From positions 1 through 58,936 of the IMG/VR virus record IMGVR_UViG_3300017613_001793: 58,936 nucleotides of DNA; one strand, 5' to 3'. The stretch comes from a virus. The notes under the pieces were generated by a model. That model did no database searches. It saw nothing but the letters and a program-made list of their open reading frames with translations, and was not told the origin of the DNA. Of this stretch, positions 24,371 through 33,636 are shown in pieces. A program made the position numbers and the translations under genes. How positions within the stretch are numbered: the stretch's first letter is position 1; each line of letters begins with the position of its first letter.

Positions 24371-24853
24371 TTACTTTTCGTAGTAAATTCCTGAGTTTTT
24401 ATCATTCTCATTGCATTCTACCTTAACAACTTTACATCTATTAGCATCTGTCTTAGACATCACTTCATTCATCTTTTCGAAGACTAATCTTGCAACACTT
24501 TCGGCACCCATCTTATCTAATACGATAAGTTTAAGAATACCCATTTGTTCCATTTGTTGAAAGATATCCAAATACGGGTCATCCTTCTCTACCATAGTTA
24601 CGTGGTCAAACATACTGTTCATCCAAGTTTTTAGGCCATTCCCTCCACTTGGACTGTCTGCATCTTTAAAACCACCGAAGTCTACAATCCAGTTCATGTC
24701 ATCTAGTTGCTGGTCTACATCTGGCTCATTGCTTTCAAACCATACTTTAAACTTAAATGCATATCCATGTAGCAACTCACAATGCGAGTGAGATGCTTTC
24801 CATTGTCTTAATGCAATTGAATAATTGTCGAAAATTTTTGTTGATTGATACAT
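24371..24853 (-). CDS. queD: 6-carboxy-5,6,7,8-tetrahydropterin synthase (QueD)
   Basis: A 160-residue member of the 6-pyruvoyltetrahydropterin synthase/QueD family. It would convert dihydroneopterin triphosphate to 6-carboxytetrahydropterin, between FolE and QueE. The zinc region reads WKASHSHCELLHGYAFKF, so the usual H-G-H has become H-G-Y. The catalytic Cys and two His are present. Further features are MNWIVDFGGFKD and SMFDHVTM, both conserved. A subgroup of divergent QueD proteins has the same HGY form as far as I recall. It is the last gene of the polymerase unit, not in the same unit as queE and folE. Confidence 0.85.
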   Translation of the reverse strand: MYQSTKIFDNYSIALRQWKASHSHCELLHGYAFKFKVWFESNEPDVDQQLDDMNWIVDFGGFKDADSPSGGNGLKTWMNSMFDHVTMVEKDDPYLDIFQQMEQMGILKLIVLDKMGAESVARLVFEKMNEVMSKTDANRCKVVKVECNENDKNSGIYYEK

Positions 24854-24870
24854 ATACTATTTTTTTAATA

Positions 24871-26775
24871 TTATTTAATTGGACAAGCTCCACCTTCACA
24901 TCCTTCTACGTCGAAATCATCTTCGCTAACTTCTACTGATGTTATTGGTCTTACGCCTGATATTGCTTTTTCATATTCTTCTTTACTTATTGTCTCATAA
25001 GGTGCTTGGTCAAATCCATGCTCTGATTCTAATAAGAAACTTAGCGTCTTGAAGTTTTCTCCATAGTTCTCGTTCAAGTAGGTTTTGATTTCTGGTAAAT
25101 CTTCTTTCTTGTAATAAACTGTGCAACTTACTGAATTATCAGACCATTCAGCCTGCATTCTTCTAATAACATCTAGCTGCTCTTTCCAATTAGATGTCGC
25201 CGCTACTGGAGTTCCTTCAGGTACGCTACATGGAAATTCTACCACCATTGTTGACTTATCTGTAGAGCCATCGAAATTTCTTTGTGGTTCTATATGATAT
25301 CCATGTGACCTACATACTGCTAATAAACTACTGTTTGTTGCAATTCTTATTCTTCTTATATAATAAGGTCCTGCTGGATTCGGGTGTACTCCTGGAGTGA
25401 CACCTGCCAATAGGCTTAATGTTCCACTTGGCTTTACTGTTGTTAATTTAATTGATTCAGGAAATCCATTTGCTGCTGAATATTCTTTGTCATATTCCCT
25501 TAACCATTCGTAAGTGGCTTTCAACCAACTTCTTTGCTCCTCTGTAGCCTGCAACACACCTGTTACACCAATTCCCATTCTCATATTAGCATTTACAATT
25601 GACTCTGTTTCCTTTAAGCTACAACTTAATGAAAGAGAATGTTTGTTTACTCTATACGATAATCCGACTACTGTCTTTAATTCTTCTGCACTTTCTATGT
25701 TTGGTAGGAAGATTTCTCCTAAGCAACATGTCTCGAAGTTATTTAATGACTGTTCTGCACATGGATTGTAAACCATTACATCTGGGTCTGGATATTCAGT
25801 TTCTCCTGCCCTACCTACTTTTCTAGATAATTCTAAGTTGATTAATCCATAAGGCTCGCCTTGCTCATAAGTATCCCAGAATTCTTGTGGTAGTGCATTT
25901 GCATCATCACATGCTACTGAGTTGTTACTCATATTTCTCCAATTTGGTATCTGACCTAAATCCCATCTTTTTGCTTTTAGGTAATCGATATCGTCAGAAT
26001 CTCCTATTGCTAATTGAGCTGACCTTCTTACATTTCCTGATACAACTATTACGCCGATGATGTTCATAAGGTCTAGGCAATCAATTGGTCTTAGCTTTTG
26101 ATTTGCTCTATTGTTTAATACCATATGAATCTGGTGTATCCCTTCGCATAAATCTTCTGGCCCTGATGCTAATCCACCGAATCCTTTAATTGGAGCTCCT
26201 TTTGAACGTACAAGCTGTGTCGAATACGTAAAACTCTCTCCTGTATAGAAATGTGCCTTTAGTACTTTCCCTAGTAATTTAATCCACCCTTCGCGTGTGT
26301 CAGGTACTATGAAGTCAGCATCTGCTGTATCTAATCTCCTAATCTTAATCTTCCTCTTTAATCTAGGCAATTGGTATACGTGCTCTTTTTGAATATTGTA
26401 TCCAACTCCAGAACCTAACATTAACATTTCCATTGTCCATGTGAAAGGTCTTATTGGAGAGTCTACTACTACCCCTGCACAATTCTGTAATGAAGGTAAT
26501 CCTAATTTGTCTACTGTCTTAGTTCCTAGCTGCCACATGAATCTACCTGCTACTGACCATTTGAGTTGCATTCTTGTGTTGAAGTAAGTTTCCTTCTCTT
26601 CATCACTAAACTTCAAATTAAGTTGTTTCTCACATGCATTGATTTCTCTTTCAACTATCTGATAAAATTCCTCTGTAGGAGAATTAGCATCTGATTCTTT
26701 GATTCTTCTAGCATAGGTTCTCTTCATTGTGATGTAGCCAATGCCTCCCCAAGGAGTTGTTTGTTCTCTATTCAT
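24871..26775 (-). CDS. Adenosylcobalamin-dependent (class II) ribonucleotide reductase
   Basis: A 634-residue single-chain enzyme of the NrdJ type, similar in layout to Lactobacillus leichmannii ribonucleoside-triphosphate reductase (about 739). C99 (LQNCAGVV) and C350 or C351 (FETCCLGEI) are the reducible pair. NPCAEQSL (337-344) contains the radical Cys C339 and Glu E341. The C-terminal CEGGACPIK has the swinging redox cysteines. It makes deoxynucleotides for phage replication and needs no oxygen or activase, only a B12 cofactor from the host. No separate small subunit is present. Confidence 0.9.
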   Translation of the reverse strand: MNREQTTPWGGIGYITMKRTYARRIKESDANSPTEEFYQIVEREINACEKQLNLKFSDEEKETYFNTRMQLKWSVAGRFMWQLGTKTVDKLGLPSLQNCAGVVVDSPIRPFTWTMEMLMLGSGVGYNIQKEHVYQLPRLKRKIKIRRLDTADADFIVPDTREGWIKLLGKVLKAHFYTGESFTYSTQLVRSKGAPIKGFGGLASGPEDLCEGIHQIHMVLNNRANQKLRPIDCLDLMNIIGVIVVSGNVRRSAQLAIGDSDDIDYLKAKRWDLGQIPNWRNMSNNSVACDDANALPQEFWDTYEQGEPYGLINLELSRKVGRAGETEYPDPDVMVYNPCAEQSLNNFETCCLGEIFLPNIESAEELKTVVGLSYRVNKHSLSLSCSLKETESIVNANMRMGIGVTGVLQATEEQRSWLKATYEWLREYDKEYSAANGFPESIKLTTVKPSGTLSLLAGVTPGVHPNPAGPYYIRRIRIATNSSLLAVCRSHGYHIEPQRNFDGSTDKSTMVVEFPCSVPEGTPVAATSNWKEQLDVIRRMQAEWSDNSVSCTVYYKKEDLPEIKTYLNENYGENFKTLSFLLESEHGFDQAPYETISKEEYEKAISGVRPITSVEVSEDDFDVEGCEGGACPIK

Positions 26776-26795
26776 TTGATTTGAAATTTTTTAAT

Positions 26796-29700
26796 TTATA
26801 CTATTTTTACCTTCGTAGACTTATTTGTTTGTAGTATGTTACATTGTCTAAATGTATCGTACTTTATTTCCCCAGCAATGAACATTATCTTATCTTTGTT
26901 GTTCAATATCTGTTCCTTATACTCAGGCCATATTTCAGCCCACATTATAACGGTTACCATATTATTATTACAATCTAGTGTAATCATGGCGAAAGGACCT
27001 TTGACACTCTTTCTTTCCATTACTTCATATATAACCCCACCAATACATTTTTTGATACCTCTTGAGTTATCATCTAATATGTAATCTTCTGATACGAAGT
27101 TTTCTTGAAGCCCTGTTGAGTGATACAGTTTAGTGTAATCTATATACCCTAGTCCACATAGCTGTTTTTGTTTCAAGGTGAAGAAATAACTTTTCCAGCT
27201 TACGTCATCATTGAATTCTTCAGGCACATCACTATCTGTTAGTGCACAAAACTCTTTGATTATACTAAATCTTTTTTCTGGTTGTGTTGAATCTATCTTG
27301 TAAATCTGGTCAAACGCTCCGCACAAAATAAGGTTTAAAATTACTCTTTTATTTACCACTCTTTTCTCAACTCGCCCGAAGAAATCTTCCAAGGAAAGGA
27401 AATCTCCTCCTAATTCTCTTTCTGACATTATTGCCACAGATGCTTTCTCGCTAATAAATTTAACGGAAGTTAGTGACCAATATATGGTGTTTGTTTTGGT
27501 GTCGCTTGTGTATCCAGGCTGCGAATAATTTACATCTGGTGGCGATATCTTTATTGGAGATGTCTTTTGAATCTCATTTATTCTAAAGGGTACTTTGTCT
27601 ACATCTGAATATTCCAATGAAGTTATCCAGAACTGTAAAGGGTAATTGTATTTGAACCATTGACAGTAGTATCCTGTGAAAGCATATGCTGTTGCGTGAG
27701 ACCTGTTAAATGCATATGAAGCGAAACTTTCTAGGTTGTTCCATAATTTGATTGCATCTATCTTATTATATCCCTTACTAATCGCACTTGTAACAAATTG
27801 GTCTTGGTAATTCTTTAGGTATTCGATATTCTTCTTACCCATCGCACGCCTTACATCATCTGCTTCAGCTAAACTAAATCCCCCAATTGCCACACAGATA
27901 CTCATTACCTGCTCTTGATATACTATATTGGAATAGGTTGGTTCTGTTATTTCCTGAGTACCCAATAAGTATTCAGGGTAATCTTCTCCATTCTTAATCT
28001 TAGCATATTTCTTGTGAGCCCCAATTTCCATCGGTCCTGGTCTATATAGTGCTACTGTTGCAATTAAATCTTCTATGTTGTCAGGCATTAATGTTTGACA
28101 ATATCCTTTTAATCCTGCTGCACCGAATTGGAACACATCCTCATTTAATCCTTGTCTAAATAAGTCATAAACTGGTTCTTGGTCTAATGGTACTTTTTCA
28201 AAGTCGATTACTTTATTGCAATCTTGTTTTATCAAGTCAATGATGCATTGGAATTTTTCTAGTTGCTTAATTCCTAAGATATCTGCTTTTAAGAATCCTG
28301 CTGCATCTATATAGTAACCTTCCCATTCTGTAATTAATACATCGTCTACCTTTTTAATTGGCATCCATGTATACATATTTCTACTGTTTCCGTATTGGTC
28401 TTCTTTTGGTGCAATTACCACCCCTGCAGCGTGAATTGATTGTGTCTTTGGTGATGCGAGACATGTCGGTATTAAATTTATCCAGCTTAAGTTCTTTTGG
28501 ATAAAGGCTTTTAATCTCGGTGTCGTCATTGCTTGCCTGAATAAATCCGTAAATGAAGATTCTGGGTCTATCATTGTTGTGAAGTAATTCAGTTCTTGTG
28601 GAGATATTCCTTTTTGCCTCCCCAAGTCTTTTATTACAGCTCTCATCTTTAGAGTTGCATATGTACCAATTGAAGTTACATACTCAGGTTGATATCTTTG
28701 CTCTATATATCTTTTGATTTCATCTCTTCTGTTTCCAGGGAAATCCATATCAATATCGGGTGCTGAACTTTCTAGACGAGACTCATTTAAGAACCTTTCG
28801 AAGATTAAGTCATATTCTATTGGGTCTACTTTTACTAGCCCCAATAAATATGCCACTAATGACCCAGCTGCTGAACCCCTTCCCACTCCTGACATTATGC
28901 CTTGAGTATCACACCATGCCACTATATCCCATAGTACTAGGAAATAATCTAAGAAGCCACCTTTCTTTAATACTGATACTTCTTTGTCAATTCTTTCCCA
29001 ATAAACATCGTGGTCTTCAATCTTATCATCGATTCTTGTCATTCCCTTATCTATCAAATCCCAGAAAAGGTCTTCATTTGTATCGAACTCTTCTTGTTCT
29101 AATTCTGATAGTTCATATTGAGGTAAATGGAATACTCCTGTTTCAATAGTGAAATCACATACTTCTTTAATTATCTGTAAACTCTCTAACCCTTTTTCTA
29201 TTAATGTATCCAATCTATCATCTGATTCCTTGAACAATGGAATTGCCTGACAAAAGATGTCATCTGTTGATTTGAAATATTGGTCTGCAGATTGATTGTA
29301 GAAGTTGGTTTTTCCAATTTTATTCAATACGTGTCTGATTGAATGGTCTTCTGTATCTAAGTAATAGCTATCACAAATTATCACTGGCTCTAAAACGTCC
29401 ATGAAATTGTCTAGATAGTTTCTAAGATTTAATAAGTGCTCTTTATCCTTTTCATCTGAAAGGTATTCCACAGTATCGAATTGAAAATATATGTATTCGA
29501 AACTTGCTTTCAATTCTTTGATGTGTCTTGGCCCTAGATGAGCTGTCACACACACTAGATGCTCTGATAATTCTAATAGCCTGTTTAGCTCTATGAATTT
29601 CTCTTCACAATTGTGTACGTTAACTTCTGAATTGATTAAAAGTAGGTTTTTCCACCCAGCCTCATTCTGAACATATAGCTTTACTAGAAATTCTGCGTGA

Positions 29701-30221
29701 GTTTTTGAATCTCTTACTAGAACTTCTTCACCTATGATATAATTCATTCCCTTTTTCTCACATGCCATTTGAAAGGCTAATGTTCCAGATAGGGTGCTCG
29801 TTTCACATAATCCTAATGTATCTATTCCTAAGAATTGTGCTTTCTTAATCCAATCTTCATAGTCACGACTTCCATTACACAAGTCGTATTTACCATGAAC
29901 ACCTAAATATGGAAAGTCAAATTTGTCTTGTAATTTGGCTTCACCTATATATTTGAATGGAGTAAGGGTTATTTCAGCGTCATCGATTAGGCTGTAGTAC
30001 CATTTTCCTCCGAAGCAGAATAAGTAGTTTTCAATTCTGTGTTGTGAGATTAATGAGCCTTCATTTCGACTTACTAATAGATTGAAATTCTCGTCAAATA
30101 GAACTTCATTTTTGCTCTCTATGATGATGAAAGACCTTTCACACACCTTTATTAGAGAAGAATTTTTCCCGATAAGGGACCAATCGAGCTTATTCAGCTC
30201 GCACCAATTTTCGATTTTCAT
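26796..30221 (-). CDS. DNA polymerase III alpha subunit (family C polymerase)
   Basis: A 1141-residue DnaE-type replicative polymerase. About 100 N-terminal residues precede a PHP domain beginning YLGVHGKYDLCNGSRD (105-120). The polymerase core has GVGRGSAAGSLVAYLLG (445-461) and the catalytic aspartates PDIDMDF (488-494). Later motifs are QEQVMSICVAIGGFS and SYAFNRSHATAYA. An OB-like region ends the protein. The PHP metal motif H-x-H is HGK, so proofreading by PHP is unlikely. No epsilon exonuclease is visible in the window. It would be the main replicase for this phage. Confidence 0.93.
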   Translation of the reverse strand: MKIENWCELNKLDWSLIGKNSSLIKVCERSFIIIESKNEVLFDENFNLLVSRNEGSLISQHRIENYLFCFGGKWYYSLIDDAEITLTPFKYIGEAKLQDKFDFPYLGVHGKYDLCNGSRDYEDWIKKAQFLGIDTLGLCETSTLSGTLAFQMACEKKGMNYIIGEEVLVRDSKTHAEFLVKLYVQNEAGWKNLLLINSEVNVHNCEEKFIELNRLLELSEHLVCVTAHLGPRHIKELKASFEYIYFQFDTVEYLSDEKDKEHLLNLRNYLDNFMDVLEPVIICDSYYLDTEDHSIRHVLNKIGKTNFYNQSADQYFKSTDDIFCQAIPLFKESDDRLDTLIEKGLESLQIIKEVCDFTIETGVFHLPQYELSELEQEEFDTNEDLFWDLIDKGMTRIDDKIEDHDVYWERIDKEVSVLKKGGFLDYFLVLWDIVAWCDTQGIMSGVGRGSAAGSLVAYLLGLVKVDPIEYDLIFERFLNESRLESSAPDIDMDFPGNRRDEIKRYIEQRYQPEYVTSIGTYATLKMRAVIKDLGRQKGISPQELNYFTTMIDPESSFTDLFRQAMTTPRLKAFIQKNLSWINLIPTCLASPKTQSIHAAGVVIAPKEDQYGNSRNMYTWMPIKKVDDVLITEWEGYYIDAAGFLKADILGIKQLEKFQCIIDLIKQDCNKVIDFEKVPLDQEPVYDLFRQGLNEDVFQFGAAGLKGYCQTLMPDNIEDLIATVALYRPGPMEIGAHKKYAKIKNGEDYPEYLLGTQEITEPTYSNIVYQEQVMSICVAIGGFSLAEADDVRRAMGKKNIEYLKNYQDQFVTSAISKGYNKIDAIKLWNNLESFASYAFNRSHATAYAFTGYYCQWFKYNYPLQFWITSLEYSDVDKVPFRINEIQKTSPIKISPPDVNYSQPGYTSDTKTNTIYWSLTSVKFISEKASVAIMSERELGGDFLSLEDFFGRVEKRVVNKRVILNLILCGAFDQIYKIDSTQPEKRFSIIKEFCALTDSDVPEEFNDDVSWKSYFFTLKQKQLCGLGYIDYTKLYHSTGLQENFVSEDYILDDNSRGIKKCIGGVIYEVMERKSVKGPFAMITLDCNNNMVTVIMWAEIWPEYKEQILNNKDKIMFIAGEIKYDTFRQCNILQTNKSTKVKIV

Positions 30222-30232
30222 TTTACCAATTT

Positions 30233-30700
30233 TTAAAATATACGAGTCACTTTCTCCATAGACATCAAGTATTCCTTGTTGTTTATTTTGACTAAGACTT
30301 TTCTTTCTTCTATATCATTCTTGACTACAACTCCTTCTTCAATTCCTTTATCATCAAAGAAAACTTTCACTGGAGATTCCTTGTAGTAGTAATTCCATAA
30401 ATCCCAATATTCCTGCTGAGCTTTAACTTCTTTTGAAGTATAGTAGAAATGCGGGTACCCTTTTTCTCTGAAAACTTTTTCAGTATATTCTTCCTCTATC
30501 TTCTTATGGTCAAAGATGCTTGGAAGGGAGTTCTTCTTTGCTATATCAACAATCTTCTTTTTCTTACCTTCGGATACTTTACTCCAATATTCTTTCAAAT
30601 GTGGTTTTAAATATATCTTTGCTCTTAATTGGCATACGATGTATTCTTCTTGAAGAACATCGAACAATTCTGTTACACTTAATTTTCTACTCATACTCAT
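30233..30700 (-). CDS. Hypothetical protein between primase and polymerase genes (155 aa)
   Basis: A 155-residue charged, basic protein. The first 100 residues are helical with many Lys and aromatic residues. The C-terminal part (about 105-155) has a beta pattern (EGVVVKNDIEERKVLVKINNKEYL). Directly upstream, TATTTTTAGGGG on the minus strand resembles the -7 box of the other promoters, but no TTTG box lies 20 bases further up. I do not recognise a family. Confidence 0.5.
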   Translation of the reverse strand: MSMSRKLSVTELFDVLQEEYIVCQLRAKIYLKPHLKEYWSKVSEGKKKKIVDIAKKNSLPSIFDHKKIEEEYTEKVFREKGYPHFYYTSKEVKAQQEYWDLWNYYYKESPVKVFFDDKGIEEGVVVKNDIEERKVLVKINNKEYLMSMEKVTRIF

Positions 30701-30720
30701 CCCCTAAAAATATAAAAAAT

Positions 30721-31668
30721 TTACTTCAGTTTAATAATGTTTAGCTTTTTTCTGTAAAAATCTACAGGACTAAAGCGCTTTTCCATGCTTTTCTGCATTT
30801 CTTTCTCGTTAATGTCGCCTGGGTCCTTCCCTTCTGGCGGTAAAATTATAGTTACTTTTCCAAATTCCTGCTCTAACTTGAAAGCATGGTTTTGAATAAC
30901 CCCTATCACATCTGCTTCATAAAACAATATAATGTGCTTTATGTCGAACATTTTCATCTTCAGAATCTGATAAACAGATACTTTGGCTCCAAATGTACAG
31001 CAACATTTTATCTTATCTTGGTGGTCAAGTTTTAATAACTTGTCTACGCCGACCTTATCTAAAATCCCCTCTACTAATATAAGGGTATCAGTTTCTTCTG
31101 TAATTTCTTCTATGCCCCCTAATAACTTAGCAAAGTTGGATTTGGAGTTCTTGTACTTTGGTTCTATATCCTTATTTGTTCCTCTCCCCAGAAACCCTTT
31201 AGTCTCCCCATCTTCTTCAATTAGGAAAATTACCCTATCTCTATATTGTTTATCTAGAGTTGTTGTTCCTACCACATATTTATCAAAGTTGGTGAAACCT
31301 CTATTTTCTAGATACTCGTTTGCCTTTACTCTTCTGAATCCTATTGGTGGGCTCACTTTTGGTGTCTCTAAATCATAATCCTCTTCACCACCAGGCTTTT
31401 TACCTAATTCTATTTCTAGCTGCTCGCCTAATTTTATTACCTCTTCTTTTAGTAAATCCTCTCTACCTATTTTCCTAAGTAGTTTGAAGATATTGCCTGT
31501 TTCTCCACACTGACTTTTCCTGAAGCATCCAAATAAGTGGTTATCTTTTGTTGATATCCCAAATTCATTTCCTCCACAGTATGGGCATTCTCCATAGACA
31601 TTACTTTTGGTATTGTCTAATCGGCCTCCACCAATTAATGATTTTAATATGTCATTCTCTAGTTTCAT
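30721..31668 (-). CDS. DnaG-type primase
   Basis: A 315-residue primase. The zinc ribbon is at the N-terminus (C28, C31, C48, C54: ECPYCGG, then FGCFRKSQCG). A TOPRIM domain with LILVEGILDKVG (196-207, catalytic Glu E200) follows. The DnaG catalytic core and the C-terminal helicase-binding domain are short or absent, so the enzyme is compact, like other phage primases. Its gene overlaps the helicase gene upstream by 4 bases, so the two proteins are probably coupled. Confidence 0.85.
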   Translation of the reverse strand: MKLENDILKSLIGGGRLDNTKSNVYGECPYCGGNEFGISTKDNHLFGCFRKSQCGETGNIFKLLRKIGREDLLKEEVIKLGEQLEIELGKKPGGEEDYDLETPKVSPPIGFRRVKANEYLENRGFTNFDKYVVGTTTLDKQYRDRVIFLIEEDGETKGFLGRGTNKDIEPKYKNSKSNFAKLLGGIEEITEETDTLILVEGILDKVGVDKLLKLDHQDKIKCCCTFGAKVSVYQILKMKMFDIKHIILFYEADVIGVIQNHAFKLEQEFGKVTIILPPEGKDPGDINEKEMQKSMEKRFSPVDFYRKKLNIIKLK

Positions 31669-33020
31669 TTAGATACTTGTTTGGTTTCTTCATTCCAGAA
31701 TGATTCTAGTGTTCTCTTACTATCATAAAATCTACTATTACGCATAGATTGAAATATCCTAAAGGTTTGTCCTGACCTATACTTTCTAAATTTATCATTG
31801 AATAGCCTCATTACTCCTGCCTCATATTCATCAGTTGTCTGATTTAATGTTACGAAATAACTAAATGGCTTTAAAGCACCCTTAAATTCACTAATGTCAC
31901 TTCGTGTCATTACGTAATCTGGATTATTCCATTTGTCTGGCTTAATATCATTGGCTTGAGTTGCAGTTGCTGTGGCGACTTTAAATTCAGTTGCAATGTT
32001 GGTTATTTTGTTAGCTATATCTTCCCTTCTTTTTCTCTCACCTGTTTCACTATTAAAATACTTACCTCTTGATGTGAAGATTTCCAGGTAATCAAACAGT
32101 ACTAGGTGCACTTTTCCATTTGCCTTCTCTATATCTATCAGATGCTCCCTTGCATCATCTATTGACATGTTGTCAAACTGTTCTGATGCCACTACATATA
32201 TCTCTCCTTTTTTATTCAAGATATCTTCGCGTACTTTTTTAATACTCGTTTTCTTGCTTGAAGGAATGTTTCCTAATTCCATTTCCTCTAAATCAACTGA
32301 GGTCCATCCAGCATCATATGCATCCAGTGCTTCTCTTTCTGTCCCCTCTGCCTGAAAATGTACTACTCTATATCCTAATCTAGCAGCATGAAGACCTAGC
32401 CATCTTAATAATGTTGATTTTCCTACTCCTGACCTTGCCAAGAATAATGCAGATGTTCCTGATGAAAGACCTCCTCTTGTATAATGGTCAAAAGGGTGTA
32501 TTCCTGTTGGCACTTTTGCTTTATCTATATTGGCAGCACCTAATCTTCTTTCCGCTTGCCTTTCCTCGAATTGTTCGAATACTCTTGAATGAACATCTTT
32601 CTTGAAATTGAATAAGAATATCTCCTCGCTTTCTTTAGCTAGTAATTCAATGGCTTCTTCTGTTTTTTCTTGGTTATATAAGGTACCCACTTTTTTGTAT
32701 AGTTCCTTAAACCTCATTTCCTTTAGAAAGGATTCGAGCTGATTGATAATCATATCCCTCTTATCCGTTACTCTGCAGGCTTTCATCTTAACCAGTATTG
32801 CCTCTGCATCTGTATCCCCTTTTACCCTTTCACTTAATACACCTATTGTGGGGATTACTTCTTCTAACTCATATACGTGAGTTATTTGCTGCCAGACCTT
32901 TTGGTGTGCGTCTGTTGGCAGAAAGTTATTTTTTAAGTTTTCTAGCCCTAGCTCCAGTACAGTTTTACTAACTATACACGACTTGTAGAACTCTATTATG
33001 AAATCTTCCGATAATTGCAT
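31665..33020 (-). CDS. Replicative DNA helicase (DnaB-like)
   Basis: A 451-residue RecA-fold helicase. An N-terminal helical part (1-150) is followed by the ATPase: GIHPFDHYTRGGLSSG (173-188), Walker A ARSGVGKSTLL (195-205), HFQAEG (motif 1a) and LFDYLEIF (Walker B, about 306-313). TATATQAND is the DnaB H4/Q-like block. The protein is expected to unwind DNA at the phage fork together with the primase encoded next. Confidence 0.9.
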   Translation of the reverse strand: MQLSEDFIIEFYKSCIVSKTVLELGLENLKNNFLPTDAHQKVWQQITHVYELEEVIPTIGVLSERVKGDTDAEAILVKMKACRVTDKRDMIINQLESFLKEMRFKELYKKVGTLYNQEKTEEAIELLAKESEEIFLFNFKKDVHSRVFEQFEERQAERRLGAANIDKAKVPTGIHPFDHYTRGGLSSGTSALFLARSGVGKSTLLRWLGLHAARLGYRVVHFQAEGTEREALDAYDAGWTSVDLEEMELGNIPSSKKTSIKKVREDILNKKGEIYVVASEQFDNMSIDDAREHLIDIEKANGKVHLVLFDYLEIFTSRGKYFNSETGERKRREDIANKITNIATEFKVATATATQANDIKPDKWNNPDYVMTRSDISEFKGALKPFSYFVTLNQTTDEYEAGVMRLFNDKFRKYRSGQTFRIFQSMRNSRFYDSKRTLESFWNEETKQVSK

Positions 33021-33608
33021 TTATTTTCTTTTAAACCTATGATGAAATATTTGTGGATATCTTTTTTCGAGAATATCCTTACATGTTGTTTTTTCTTTGC
33101 ATGATAAACAGTGCACTGACCTAGAACTGTATAGAGTAGTGTTTTCTAAACAATGCGTAAGTTGTCGCTCTGTATTTGTGAATCTAGCCTTTTCCAGTTC
33201 CTCGTGCTTTAAAAGGTCGTGTCGTTCTTCTCTGACCTCTTTAATTAGATTTAAAGCTTCACCTCTTGGGACTTTTGTCTTCTCTATTAATGTCGAAGTA
33301 AATGTATAATCAAAGTCGGTGTTTCTATCTAACCATCTTTTGAAAGCTTTCGGGCCTATTATATAAGCCATAACTACTCTCCCACTATATGCTGAGATAT
33401 CTAGTTCGCTCCAATATGCGAATTGGAATGTGAAGTATGTAACTATGAATTGGTCACCTATTGATTCTAAGGTGTATTTCTTATCTAGAGTTAACAAGAA
33501 TTTATCTATCTGCTTGTGAGCACTCTCGGATGCCGAGTAGATATATGACTCGTTATTGTAGAGTCTCCGATAGAATAGCTCATAGAGAGCAATAATCTTG
33601 TTTTTCAT
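33021..33608 (-). CDS. Hypothetical protein, first gene of the replication unit
   Basis: A 195-residue protein directly before the DnaB-like helicase and directly after the promoter at 33637. Residues about 150-190 hold four cysteines (HCLENTT, then SVHCLSCKEKTTCKDI), a possible zinc-binding end. The rest is mostly helical. Placement suggests a helicase loader, but I see no loader ATPase motif. Leader motif ACATCGG precedes the ATG. Confidence 0.5.
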   Translation of the reverse strand: MKNKIIALYELFYRRLYNNESYIYSASESAHKQIDKFLLTLDKKYTLESIGDQFIVTYFTFQFAYWSELDISAYSGRVVMAYIIGPKAFKRWLDRNTDFDYTFTSTLIEKTKVPRGEALNLIKEVREERHDLLKHEELEKARFTNTERQLTHCLENTTLYSSRSVHCLSCKEKTTCKDILEKRYPQIFHHRFKRK

Positions 33609-33636
33609 TTTCCGATGTTTTTAACTTACTAGACCC

